NCBI GenBank assembly: GCA_035570275.1
Contig: DATMNI010000467.1
Span: 1-64,000 of the forward strand
Length of the DNA stretch: 64,000 nucleotides
From: DATMNI01 sp035570275
GTDB lineage: Bacteria > Acidobacteriota > Terriglobia > Bryobacterales > Bryobacteraceae
Direction: 5' to 3'
The position numbers and the translations under genes are program-made. Positions 1 to 8,611 of this stretch are shown piece by piece (the stretch's first letter is position 1; each line of letters begins with the position of its first letter). The notes beneath the pieces are model-generated. The model was not told where the DNA came from, did no database searches, and saw nothing but the letters and a program-made list of their open reading frames with translations.

Positions 1-2790
1 GAAATCGGGAAGGTACTTGCGGGCCTGAGAGCCGTAGCGGTAGGGCACTTCCAGGCCGAGGTTGTGATTCTTCACGTAGGCCTTCACACGGGGATGGGAC
101 TCGGCCACGCGGCAAAACTCGGCTTCCCAGTCGCTATCCAGAATGATCCAGTTGATAGGGCAGCGGCGCGCGTCGGTCTGCCAGCGGTCCGTTCTCGACG
201 TGTTGAACTTCACGTAGTTTGTGGAACCCGTGGGGTTGTACGGATCGAGCACCGCCTTGATGGGGCTTGTGCCCACTAATTTGCGGGTGATGGCGGCGGT
301 GATGCGCTCGCATGCCATGTCGGCCAGTTCCTGGTACATGAGTTGGGCCGGAAAGGTGCCGCCCTTGCAGACCAGGCAGGTGTCGAGCCACTGCTTCGCG
401 ATCCGCTTGAGCTGTCCGAAGAGGTGGAGTTTGGGATCTTCCCCCGCGTCACGCCACTTGGTATAGATCAGGCGCTTCACCAGGTGAAACAGCAGCGTGG
501 ACGGCCGCATATCGTCCAGGTGCTCCAGGGTGAGTTCCACACCTTCCCCGATGATGCCTTCGTTCTTGGTGATGGATGGCCCCACCAGATCGGGCGTCAA
601 CTCCATCACCGAATCGGCATTGAACTCCGCCGTGAGCCGTTCCTCCGGCAACTCCACGCGGTATCCCAAAACACGGGGGAAGCTGATTTCCAGGCCATCG
701 CGTTCGGGGCGCACGGCCGCAACCTGGATGGTCTGCCGCGGCGGTTGCGGCGGGGCAATCACCGGCTTGGCGGTGAAGTCAAACGGAATCCCAAGCACGT
801 CCGCATACTCCACGTTGAAGAGGCCTTCCTCATTCAGATCGTAAGACTGGCGGCGCAGCGCGCGGCCGATTACCTGCTCGCAGAGAAGTTGGGTGCCGAA
901 GGCCCGCACACCTAAGACATGGGTGACGGTGTTGGCGTCCCAGCCTTCGGTGAGCATGGAGACCGACACCACGCAGCGGATGGCTTCGCCCAGGCGGCCT
1001 TCTTTTCCCACGGTGTTCATGACTTCGCGGAGCAACTCCTGGTCGGTGAGGCTCTCGGCCTGCTGGCGGTCTCCGGTACGCTCAACGATCTCGCGGCGGA
1101 AGCGATCGATCTCGTCAGTTGCCATGTCGCGGAAGTTCGAATCCAGCGCCTCACCGGATTCCAGTTGCTCGCTGTCGATCAGCAGCGTGTTGGGGCGGGC
1201 GAGTTGGTTGCCATGCTCGTCGAAATTTCGAAACAGCGGCAGGCGTCCGTTTTCGAGCGTGGTAGAGCCGTCGTGGTTCTTGCGGTGGAAACCGGAGACG
1301 AAATCGTAAACCAGCTTGGATGCGGACGTGTTGTTGCAGACCACGATGAAGCAAGGGGGGACGCGAACGCCGGCGGCGCTCCACAGTTGGTAAGTCTTGT
1401 CATAGTGACCGTAGAGGGCCTCCAGGGCGGTCTGCAACTCCACGGGGAGGCTGAGCGGGTCGAGATCCTGCGCCTTGCCGCGGCCCTTTTTGGGCATGCG
1501 CGCGCGAATGTGCTCCCAGAGGTTGCGGAACTTCGGCACATCGCCGCCGGGGATGTTGTCCGCCACCGGCACACGCGGCAGCTTCACGATGCCGCACTCA
1601 ATGGCGTCCATCAGCGAAAAGTCGCTCATGGTCCAGGGGAACAGGGTGCCCTCGGCATAGCCCGAGCCGCGGAGAAAGAAGGGCGTGGCCGAGAGATCGA
1701 TAACGCGGGTGATGCCGAGCTTCCGGTTGACGGTTTCCAGGCCGGAGATCCACAGGCGCGCCGCCTCGTTGTTCTTCTGGGCCTCCTGCTTGTCATCCCC
1801 TTTCAGATCGGTTTCGTCATCGGCACCGGGCTTTTCGCGGTAACAGTGATGCGCCTCATCGTTGAGCACCAGGATGTTCTTCAAGCCCATCAGGCCCGGC
1901 ATCACGCGCTGCACCATCTGGCCTGGAGTCTCCAGAGTGTTCAACGGCTCACCGCGACCCTGGAGCAGTGAGCGGCCACCCTTGGAAAGCTCGATGCGCT
2001 CGCGAAGCTTGAAGGCATGGTAGTTGGTGATGACGATTTTGGCGCGTTCGATATCGCCCAGCATGTCGCCGGGGATCAGTTCGCGGCTGGCATAGTAGCT
2101 ATCCGGGTCGTTGGGCTGGAGCACGCGGAGCCGGTCGCGGATGGTGAGGCCGGGCGAGACTACCAGGAATCCGCGCGTGAATTTCGTGCTGCCGGGGCGG
2201 CGCACGGCGTTGATGGTTTGCCAGGCGATGATCATGGCCATGACCGTGGTCTTGCCCGCGCCCGTTGCCAGCTTCAGGGCGAGACGCAGCAACTCCGGGT
2301 TGGCGTCGTTATTGGCGTTGGCGAGGTGCTCCAGGAAGGCTTTGCCTGCCTTCGCTTTGGGCGCCACCTCGGTCAGCCAGATGGCCGTCTCCACGGCTTC
2401 AAGCTGACAGAAGAACGGCCGGACGCCGGTGAACTGGTGGCTCCGCCAATGCTGGAGCAGCCGTGTGGTTTCGGGGGTTACCTGCCAGTCATTGGGATTC
2501 GGCCAGTTTCGCCACAGCTCTACATGATGCCGCAGTTCGTTGATGATGGAGGTCTGATCGTACTGCTGTTTTTCGGTGGAGAGCCCCGCGCCTTCGTCGA
2601 AAACGATGGGCTGCTGATCCGCCTTTCCCTTGCGCTTGCGGGGCTTGGGAATTGGCGAAATGAACTGGGCGCGGCGGCGGTTTTCGATAATCAGTTGCGT
2701 CGGCTGGCCCTGGTCATCAAGCTCCCAATGCCGTTTTGGTTCGTCATAGGGAGAGTTGAGAATCGGCCGCTCGAAGAATTGATTATCCAT
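1..2790 (-). CDS. Type III-like restriction enzyme, helicase/nuclease (Res) subunit, partial
   Basis: Superfamily 2 helicase restriction subunit expected to translocate on and cleave unmodified DNA. Reading the minus strand from the ATG at 2788-2790 (MDNQFFERPI) gives 930 codons without a stop down to base 1, so the C-terminus lies outside the window. Visible motifs are Walker A ATGAGKTT (about residues 175-182), the DEAH box (311-314), motif III SAT (367-369) and motif VI QVIGRALRR (639-647). The last residues visible (KAYVKNHNLGLEVPYRYGSQ and onward to KYLPDF) look like the start of the PD-(D/E)XK-type nuclease region that ends the BPTD_3080-type Res family, usually somewhat longer than 930 residues. 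That family assignment is from memory of the motif layout. A methyltransferase partner would be expected downstream, beyond base 1. The long plus-strand frames over this region are shadows. The gene ends divergently from the permease at 3026. Confidence 0.9.
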   Translation of the reverse strand, partial: MDNQFFERPILNSPYDEPKRHWELDDQGQPTQLIIENRRRAQFISPIPKPRKRKGKADQQPIVFDEGAGLSTEKQQYDQTSIINELRHHVELWRNWPNPNDWQVTPETTRLLQHWRSHQFTGVRPFFCQLEAVETAIWLTEVAPKAKAGKAFLEHLANANNDANPELLRLALKLATGAGKTTVMAMIIAWQTINAVRRPGSTKFTRGFLVVSPGLTIRDRLRVLQPNDPDSYYASRELIPGDMLGDIERAKIVITNYHAFKLRERIELSKGGRSLLQGRGEPLNTLETPGQMVQRVMPGLMGLKNILVLNDEAHHCYREKPGADDETDLKGDDKQEAQKNNEAARLWISGLETVNRKLGITRVIDLSATPFFLRGSGYAEGTLFPWTMSDFSLMDAIECGIVKLPRVPVADNIPGGDVPKFRNLWEHIRARMPKKGRGKAQDLDPLSLPVELQTALEALYGHYDKTYQLWSAAGVRVPPCFIVVCNNTSASKLVYDFVSGFHRKNHDGSTTLENGRLPLFRNFDEHGNQLARPNTLLIDSEQLESGEALDSNFRDMATDEIDRFRREIVERTGDRQQAESLTDQELLREVMNTVGKEGRLGEAIRCVVSVSMLTEGWDANTVTHVLGVRAFGTQLLCEQVIGRALRRQSYDLNEEGLFNVEYADVLGIPFDFTAKPVIAPPQPPRQTIQVAAVRPERDGLEISFPRVLGYRVELPEERLTAEFNADSVMELTPDLVGPSITKNEGIIGEGVELTLEHLDDMRPSTLLFHLVKRLIYTKWRDAGEDPKLHLFGQLKRIAKQWLDTCLVCKGGTFPAQLMYQELADMACERITAAITRKLVGTSPIKAVLDPYNPTGSTNYVKFNTSRTDRWQTDARRCPINWIILDSDWEAEFCRVAESHPRVKAYVKNHNLGLEVPYRYGSQARKYLPDF

Positions 2791-2851
2791 GTCTAGCGTT
2801 CATCTTTCGCTCATCTGTCGCCACCATAGCACCTCTCCCACCCAACTTTTG

Positions 2852-2982
2852 TGTGGGGCAGGTTGCTAACCTGCGGCGGATTGGCAATCCGCCTGCCGGC
2901 AGCCTTTACGAGCACTTCAGGCCCGGTCTGGACGCCAGCAGGCGGATTAGCAATCCGCCGCAGGTTACCAACCTGCCCCACA
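2852..2982. repeat. Dispersed palindromic repeat, copy A (full inverted repeat)
   Basis: Starts TGTGGGGCAGGTTG, continues with a GGCGGATTGGCAATCCGCC palindrome, a unique core of about 50 bases, then GGCGGATTAGCAATCCGCC and the inverted end ending in CCTGCCCCACA. The whole unit can fold into one long hairpin with smaller palindromes in each arm. It lies between divergent genes, just before the permease start. The same family occurs at 5468, 26698, 33451 and 60275, with degenerate copies at 42590 and 54178. Confidence 0.9.
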
Positions 2983-3025
2983 AAGCCACAAGCGGCGTCG
3001 TAGAGTAGGAGACGGGAGTCAAAGA

Positions 3026-5464
3026 ATGTTGAATGAGTTGCTGCAAGATCTGCGCTACGGAATCCGCACGCTGCGCGCCCACCCCGCGTTCACCGTCGTC
3101 GCCGTGCTGGCGCTGGCCCTGGGCATCGGCGCCAATACCGCCATGTTCTCCGTGGCCTACGGCATCCTGCTGCGGCCCCTGCCTTATGCCGGCGCCGATC
3201 ACTTGGCGGTGGTTTACATGCGCTATTTCCCGCGAGACTTTGCGTTCGGCACCATGTGCATTCGCGACTACCTGATGTGGAAGGAGAACAATCGCGCGTT
3301 TGAAGATCCCTCCCTCTTCCGGAGCCAGCGCCTCGATATCGGTGGGAACACAGGTGGCGACGCGGGCGTTCCGGAGCAGGTGCAGGGCGCGTCCGTCACC
3401 GCCGGTTTCTTCGGCACGATGGAAGTGCGTCCGCTGATCGGCCGGACTCTCACGGCTGGGGAGGACCAGCCTGCCGCCGGCTCGCTGGCCGTGCTCGGCG
3501 AATCCATCTGGCGGCGACGCTTCGCCGCCAGTTCCGGCGTGCTGGGCCAGACCATCCTGGTGAACGGCGCGCCGGCCACCGTGATCGGCGTGATGCCCGC
3601 GGTATTTCGGTTCCCTGGGCGGGAGACGGAAGTCTGGACCAACCTGCGGCTGAATCCGCCGACGCGGTACGGCCCGTATTTCTATCGCGGCGTGGCGCGC
3701 CTGAAGCCCGGCGTGACGCTGCAGCAGGCGCAGGCGGAGACCAACAATATCGGGCTGCGCATGATGCAGCAGAATTCCCAATACAAGCGCCTGACGCTGC
3801 CGGTGCTCGGCCTGCGCGACGCGCTTTTGGGAACCACGCTGAAGCCCGCCATCCTGGTGCTGGTCGGCGCGGTGGGGCTGGTGCTGCTGATTGCCGTGGT
3901 CAACGTAGCCAACCTGATGCTGGCCCGCGCTACCGTGCGCGAACGCGAGATGGCGCTGCGGCGGGCGCTGGGCGCCGGGCGCGGCCGCCTGGTGCGCCAG
4001 TTACTTACCGAAAGCGTGCTGCTGGCCGTGCTTGGCGGCGCCGCGGGGCTGGCGCTGGCGTGGGGCGGCATTGCACTGATCCGCGCGTGGAACCCGGGCA
4101 ACCTGCCGCTCATCGATTCCGTCCGGCTGGATGGGGAAGCGCTGGGCTTCATGGTCCTGGTCTCGATGCTCACCGGGGTTCTGTTCGGGCTGGTACCGGC
4201 GCTCGAAAGCTCGCGCACGGACCTGAACTCGACGATCAAAGAGGGTGGACGCGGCGGCGGCGCCAGCCGTGTCCGCGGGCGTACTCGCGCGGCTCTGGTG
4301 GTCTGCGAAATCGCAGTTTCGCTGATGCTGCTGGTAGGCGCGGGATTGCTTCTCCGCAGCTTCGTGAATCTACAGCGCGTGACCGGCGGATTCGCCACGC
4401 CACCCAGTCAGATTCTGACGATGCTGATTTCGCCGGGCAACCGGAAGTACAATGACGCCCACGCCGGCCTTGCCTTCTACGATGAAGTGCTCCGCCGCGC
4501 CCGCAGTGTGCCGGGCGTGGAAACGGCCGCGGTCACCGACTCGCTGCCGCCCGACCAGCAGGGCGACGCCGACACTTTCGCGATGCAGGGCCAAACCCTG
4601 GCGCTGGGAGAACTGAACCCCGTCGTCACCAGCGCCACGGTGGGTCCGGACTATTTCCAGGCGCTTGGTATCCCGTTGGTCAAGGGCCGGTACTTCACCG
4701 GCCACGACCATCAGGATTCGGCGCCGGTGGCGATCGTCAGCGATGGTTTTGCGCGCCGCTTCTATCCGAACCAGGAAGCCATCGGCAAGCGCATAGCCCA
4801 GAGCGAGCCGGCGTTCGGCAACAAGTGGATGGAGATCGTGGGCGTAGTCGGCAATGTGAAATACCTGGGGTTGACAGTCGACACGGACCCGGCCTACTAC
4901 ATGCCGTTCGCCCAAACCTACGGGCCGCGGATGTTCCTGGCGGTGCGCTCGTCAGGCGATGCCGCCCGCTTGGCGGCGGTGCTTCGCCGGGACATTCAAT
5001 CCATCGACCCCGGCGTAACCCTGGCGCAAATCGGCACCATGGAGCAGGCGCTGACGCTGTCGGTCTCGCAGCCGCGGTTCGACACCATGCTGCTGGCGTT
5101 GTTCGCGGGGATCGCGCTGCTGTTGGCGGCGATCGGGATCTACGGGCTAATCGCCTACTCGGTGGCGCAGCGCACGCATGAAATCGGCGTGCGCATGGCT
5201 CTGGGGGCGGCGCAGGCGGACGTGGTGCGGATGGTGGTGAACGAAGGCGCGCGGCTGGCGGCCATCGGAATTGTGCTCGGCCTGGGCGGAGCCTTCACGC
5301 TGACGCGTTTGCTGAAGACGATGCTGTTCGGTATTGGCGCCATGGACCCGCTGACGGTTCTGGCGGCGCCGATGGGATTAATGCTGGTAGTTCTGCTGGC
5401 CACGTTTCTTCCCGCGCTGCGGGCGACGCGCATTTCGCCGGTGGCGGCGCTGCGGCACGAGTAG
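3026..5464 (+). CDS. MacB/FtsX-type ABC permease (acidobacterial orphan permease family)
   Basis: Inner-membrane permease of 812 residues without its own ATPase domain. It opens with the family hallmark LLQDLRYGIRTLRAHPAFT and a first membrane helix (residues 20-45, ending GIGANTAMFS). A large periplasmic MacB-type domain follows (about 50-270), then three FtsX-type helices (about 278-400), a second periplasmic domain (about 430-690) and a final helix trio (about 690-800). The second half repeats the first, as in the duplicated-permease family common in Acidobacteria. It lacks the roughly 60-residue cytoplasmic N-terminal extension present in the homologue at 56301-58913 and has no adjacent PadR gene. 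A GGAG-like site precedes the ATG. Transport substrate is unknown; macrolide or peptide export is only a family-level guess. It is bracketed by palindromic repeat copies at 2852 and 5468. Confidence 0.93.
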   Translation: MLNELLQDLRYGIRTLRAHPAFTVVAVLALALGIGANTAMFSVAYGILLRPLPYAGADHLAVVYMRYFPRDFAFGTMCIRDYLMWKENNRAFEDPSLFRSQRLDIGGNTGGDAGVPEQVQGASVTAGFFGTMEVRPLIGRTLTAGEDQPAAGSLAVLGESIWRRRFAASSGVLGQTILVNGAPATVIGVMPAVFRFPGRETEVWTNLRLNPPTRYGPYFYRGVARLKPGVTLQQAQAETNNIGLRMMQQNSQYKRLTLPVLGLRDALLGTTLKPAILVLVGAVGLVLLIAVVNVANLMLARATVREREMALRRALGAGRGRLVRQLLTESVLLAVLGGAAGLALAWGGIALIRAWNPGNLPLIDSVRLDGEALGFMVLVSMLTGVLFGLVPALESSRTDLNSTIKEGGRGGGASRVRGRTRAALVVCEIAVSLMLLVGAGLLLRSFVNLQRVTGGFATPPSQILTMLISPGNRKYNDAHAGLAFYDEVLRRARSVPGVETAAVTDSLPPDQQGDADTFAMQGQTLALGELNPVVTSATVGPDYFQALGIPLVKGRYFTGHDHQDSAPVAIVSDGFARRFYPNQEAIGKRIAQSEPAFGNKWMEIVGVVGNVKYLGLTVDTDPAYYMPFAQTYGPRMFLAVRSSGDAARLAAVLRRDIQSIDPGVTLAQIGTMEQALTLSVSQPRFDTMLLALFAGIALLLAAIGIYGLIAYSVAQRTHEIGVRMALGAAQADVVRMVVNEGARLAAIGIVLGLGGAFTLTRLLKTMLFGIGAMDPLTVLAAPMGLMLVVLLATFLPALRATRISPVAALRHE

Positions 5465-5467
5465 GTG

Positions 5468-5605
5468 TGTGGGGCAGGTTGTTAACCTGCGGCGGATTGT
5501 TAATCCGCCTCCGCGATGCGGCAGCGAGCGGCCGATGTGCGGATTTCGCGCAAGCTCCCGGCAGGCGGATTCACAATCCGCCGCAGGTTAACAACCTGCC
5601 CCACA
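5468..5605. repeat. Dispersed palindromic repeat, copy B (full inverted repeat)
   Basis: Begins TGTGGGGCAGGTTGTTAACC four bases after the permease stop codon and ends GGTTAACAACCTGCCCCACA, with GGCGGATTGTTAATCCGCC and GGCGGATTCACAATCCGCC inside the arms. Same architecture as copy A but with a different central core, so the two ends are conserved and the middle is not. It could act as a terminator-like structure for the permease mRNA. Confidence 0.9.
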
Positions 5606-5648
5606 ATCCTACGCGGGGGTACAATGGCATCTAAATTAAGGAGTACCC

Positions 5649-7283
5649 ATGACTAGCGTGCTCGTGTTTCGACGCATCGGCATCGCAGTTCTACTGGCTG
5701 CCGCCGGCCTGGCCCAGGATGTCTCACGAATGGAGCAGGTGGTACAGTCCTACGTTGCCAACAAGACCTTCATGGGCTCGGTACTGGTGGCGCGCGGCGG
5801 CGAAGTTCTGTTCAGCAAGGGTTACGGCTCGGCGAACCTGGAGTGGAACATCCCCAACTCGCCCGCCACCAAGTTCCGGCTGGGGTCCGTCACCAAGCAG
5901 TTCACCGCCGCCTCCATCCTGCTGCTGGAAGAACGCGGCAAGTTGAAGACGGACGACCCCGTGAAGAAACTCATGCCGGATGCGCCCGCCGCGTGGGACA
6001 AGATCACCATCTTCCACCTGCTGACGCACACTTCGGGAATTCCGAATTTCACCGGCTTCCCCGACTACCAGTCGCTGGAGCCATTCGCCGCCACGCCGGA
6101 GAAGCTGGTGGCGCGTTTCCGCGACAAGCCGCTCGATTTCCAGCCGGGTGAAAAGTGGAGCTACAGCAACTCGGGATACGTCCTGCTGGGCTACCTGCTG
6201 GAGAAGGCCAGCGGCGAGACCTATGAGAAGTTCGTGCAGGCGAACATCTTCGGGCCGCTGGGAATGAAGGATTCGGGCTACGATTCGAACTCCGCCGTCA
6301 TCCCGCGGCGCGCGGCCGGTTACGCGCCGGGGCCGGGTAAGGACGGGCCGGTGAACGCGGGCTTTGTCCACATGAGCATCCCCTTCTCGGCCGGCGCGCC
6401 GTACTCCACCACCGAGGACCTGCTGCGCTGGGAGCAGGGGCTGTTCGGCGGCAAGGTGCTATCGCCGGCGGCGCTGGCGAAGATGACCACGCCCTACAAG
6501 GAGGACTACGCGTGCGGCGTGGGTGTGCACACCGTGAGCGGGCACAAGTCGATCGACCACGGCGGCGGAATCGAAGGCTTCAACACGTTTCTGGCTTACT
6601 ATCCCGAAGACACGCTGACGGTGGTGGCGCTGGCCAATCTGACTGGGGGCGCACCCCAACAGATCGCCACGACCCTGGCGGCGGTGGCGCGCGGCGAAAA
6701 GGTGGAGCTGCCCTCGGAGCGGAGTGAGATCACCGTGGCGCCCAAAATCCTGGAGCAGTATGTGGGGACCTACGCGATGGCGCCCAAGATTAACATGATG
6801 ATCAGGATGCAGGGCGGTCAACTGATCAGCCAGCTCTCGGGACAGGGCAAGGTGCCGCTCTTCGCCAAGTCCGAGACGAAGTTCTTTCCCAAGGTGGTGG
6901 ATGCCGAGATCGAATTCGGCAAGGACGATAAAGGCGCGGCATACCTGGTGCTGCACCAGGGCGGACGCGACACGAAGGCGCCGCGCACCAGCGACACGGT
7001 GGTGGAGCGCAAAGAAATCGCGGTTTCGCCCCAGACGCTGGCACAATACGCCGGCACCTACGAATTGCGGCCGGGGTTCGACCTGGTCATCATGCTGGAA
7101 GGCGACCAGTTGGTCTCGCAGGCCACCCGGCAGGGCAAGGTCCCGTTATTCGCGGAGTCGGAAACGAAGTTCTTCCCCAAGGTGATGGACGCCGAGATCG
7201 AATTCCTCAAGGACGACAAGGGCGCCGTGACCCACCTGGTGCTGCACCAGGGCCCGGCGGAGATCAAGGCGCCGCGGAAGTAG
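5649..7283 (+). CDS. Exported serine hydrolase, beta-lactamase (class C/DD-peptidase) family, with two C-terminal repeats
   Basis: 544 residues with a short N-terminal hydrophobic segment (about 8-22), so probably exported. The catalytic motifs of the penicillin-binding/class C family are present: S80-V-T-K83 (nucleophile and base), Y172-S-N174 and a final H304-G-G. Actual substrate (peptide, ester or beta-lactam) cannot be told; in this family most are esterases or peptidases. After the catalytic domain (about 25-350) two similar segments follow, about 361-450 and 453-543, each containing QY.GTY, GQLxSQ or DQLVSQ, GKVPLFA.SETKFFPKV and DAEIEF.KDDKGA, a duplicated DUF3471-like beta domain. 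The start has a good ribosome site, AAGGAG, about six bases before the ATG, and a TACAAT -10-like box at 5620-5625. Confidence 0.92.
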   Translation: MTSVLVFRRIGIAVLLAAAGLAQDVSRMEQVVQSYVANKTFMGSVLVARGGEVLFSKGYGSANLEWNIPNSPATKFRLGSVTKQFTAASILLLEERGKLKTDDPVKKLMPDAPAAWDKITIFHLLTHTSGIPNFTGFPDYQSLEPFAATPEKLVARFRDKPLDFQPGEKWSYSNSGYVLLGYLLEKASGETYEKFVQANIFGPLGMKDSGYDSNSAVIPRRAAGYAPGPGKDGPVNAGFVHMSIPFSAGAPYSTTEDLLRWEQGLFGGKVLSPAALAKMTTPYKEDYACGVGVHTVSGHKSIDHGGGIEGFNTFLAYYPEDTLTVVALANLTGGAPQQIATTLAAVARGEKVELPSERSEITVAPKILEQYVGTYAMAPKINMMIRMQGGQLISQLSGQGKVPLFAKSETKFFPKVVDAEIEFGKDDKGAAYLVLHQGGRDTKAPRTSDTVVERKEIAVSPQTLAQYAGTYELRPGFDLVIMLEGDQLVSQATRQGKVPLFAESETKFFPKVMDAEIEFLKDDKGAVTHLVLHQGPAEIKAPRK

Positions 7284-7416
7284 ACGCGGGATTGGTCAGG
7301 CGGCGGAAGGCAGCGTTTAGGGCGCCTTTGCGGCCGTCGCGCGTCGTTTTCGCTGGTTGGCTGCAGTGGCCGTTTCCGGTGGCCGGAGTGCCGCCGGGCC
7401 GTGGTACGCTCTGAAG

Positions 7417-8091
7417 GTGAAACCGATCGTCCTGCTGGCATTGGTTGGCTGCGGATTGACCGCGGCCGATTGGAAACCCCTGTTCAACGGCAAAAACCTG
7501 GATGGATGGGAAGTAATTGGCGACGGCCAGTGGACCGTGATGGGGGATGGCACGCTGCTGGGGCAGCGCATCGGAGACTTGCGCAAAATGCTGGTTCCCG
7601 GAGGTCCGCTGCCGACGCCGGGGCAGTTCAAGAGTTGGGTGGATACGCAGTCGTGGCTGTACACAAAACGCGGCGACTTCAAGGAATTCGATTTGCACCT
7701 GGAATACTGGACCAAGACCACGGGTAACAGCGGCGTCTCGATTCGCGATACTTCCCGCGCCCAGGCGGGAGTAACCACGCCGCCGGACTACACCCGCACG
7801 CCGTCGAAGATTGGATACGAAATCCAGATCAACAACCGGTTTCCCGACCCGCACCCTTCGGGGAGTATCTATGGGTTTATGGATGCGCCCAAAGAGGCGC
7901 AGCATGAGGATGACTGGAACACCATGGAGATTCTATCCCGCAACGACAAGATCACTGTCACGCTGAACGGCCGGGTGGTGGCGGAACATCCGGGGGACCC
8001 CAAGCGCTCGAAGGTGGGTCCGATCGGGTTGCAGATGCACGATCAGTTTTCGCTGATCATGTTTCGCAATGTCCGCATTCGGGAGTTGTAG
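7417..8091 (+). CDS. DUF1080 (3-keto-disaccharide hydrolase-like) lipoprotein
   Basis: About 224 residues from a GTG start. I chose this GTG because it gives VKPIVLLALVGCGL, a short signal with the lipobox LVGC, whereas an upstream extension to 7357 adds an unlikely leader. The body is a single DUF1080 domain: opening W-K-P-LFNGKNLDGW, a middle DLHLEYWTKTTGNSGVSIRD and a closing IGLQMHDQFSLIMFRNVRIREL. This concanavalin-like beta-sandwich domain is found in sugar-acting secreted proteins of soil and planctomycete-type bacteria; the catalytic role is inferred from the family. The gene follows the serine hydrolase by about 130 bases on the same strand, possibly with its own promoter. Confidence 0.85.
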   Translation: MKPIVLLALVGCGLTAADWKPLFNGKNLDGWEVIGDGQWTVMGDGTLLGQRIGDLRKMLVPGGPLPTPGQFKSWVDTQSWLYTKRGDFKEFDLHLEYWTKTTGNSGVSIRDTSRAQAGVTTPPDYTRTPSKIGYEIQINNRFPDPHPSGSIYGFMDAPKEAQHEDDWNTMEILSRNDKITVTLNGRVVAEHPGDPKRSKVGPIGLQMHDQFSLIMFRNVRIREL

Positions 8092-8097
8092 CGGCCA

Positions 8098-8485
8098 CTA
8101 TCACTAGAGTGCTGTTTAACCGCAGAGCCGCAGAGACGCTGAGGAAGTCGCAGAGCAGAGGCACTGAGGCATGCCTTGCACACAGGTAGGGTTACCGCCG
8201 TATACGCCAGGTTGGTGCGCGGAGGAAGCCGAGACATGAGTGGGCTATCGCCACGACGCGCTGCGTAAAGGGCAAGGCCTCAACCATCTTCAAAGGCTTC
8301 GCAGCGTCAGCATGCGAGTGTCTCTGCTCCCTCGGCGCGCCAACCCCGCATTTGTCACTAACTACGACCGATGCAGAAAGCCATATCAGTTTTAGTCTTT
8401 CTCCGCGCTCTCTCTGCGGCTCTGCGTCTCTGCGGTGACGAACACTTTCGCTCTGAGGCAGAGCCTCGCTAGCTGCTATCACTAG
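8098..8485. mobile_element. MITE-like dispersed repeat with 10-bp flanking direct repeats, copy 1
   Basis: The interval 8108-8475 is flanked on both sides by the same ten bases, CTATCACTAG (8098-8107 and 8476-8485), which looks like a target-site duplication. Its left end has AACCGCAGAGCCGCAGAGAC and its right part has the inverse CTCTGCGGCTCTGCGTCTCT, so the ends are inverted. It carries no convincing gene. A related copy is at 31964-32252; the two share stretches such as TTCGCAGCGTCAGCATG and CAGAAAGCCATATCAGTTTT. Mobility is inferred; no transposase is nearby. Confidence 0.7.
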
Positions 8486-8510
8486 CGATGGATATCGCGA
8501 TAAGCCTTCA

Positions 8511-8532
8511 CCTGGAAAAACGTTTTTCCGGG
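8511..8532. promoter_or_regulatory. Palindrome upstream of the M14 peptidase gene
   Basis: Contains the perfect 16-base palindrome GGAAAAACGTTTTTCC, about 80 bases before the peptidase start. Two copies of GGAATTCA follow at about 8556-8579. The position suits an operator, but no regulator is identifiable and it could equally be a small hairpin. Confidence 0.35.
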
Positions 8533-8611
8533 CGCCCGAGGGTATCCACATGAACTGGAATTCACGTTAACGGAATTCATGAAAGAATAGACGGAAGGGG
8601 AAAGAGGCTCG

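Noticed and set aside
343..1971. Long plus-strand open frames across 1-2790
   Set aside because: They lie opposite a minus-strand frame with complete helicase motifs; the plus products are Gln/Arg/His-rich and have no domain. They are GC-driven shadows.
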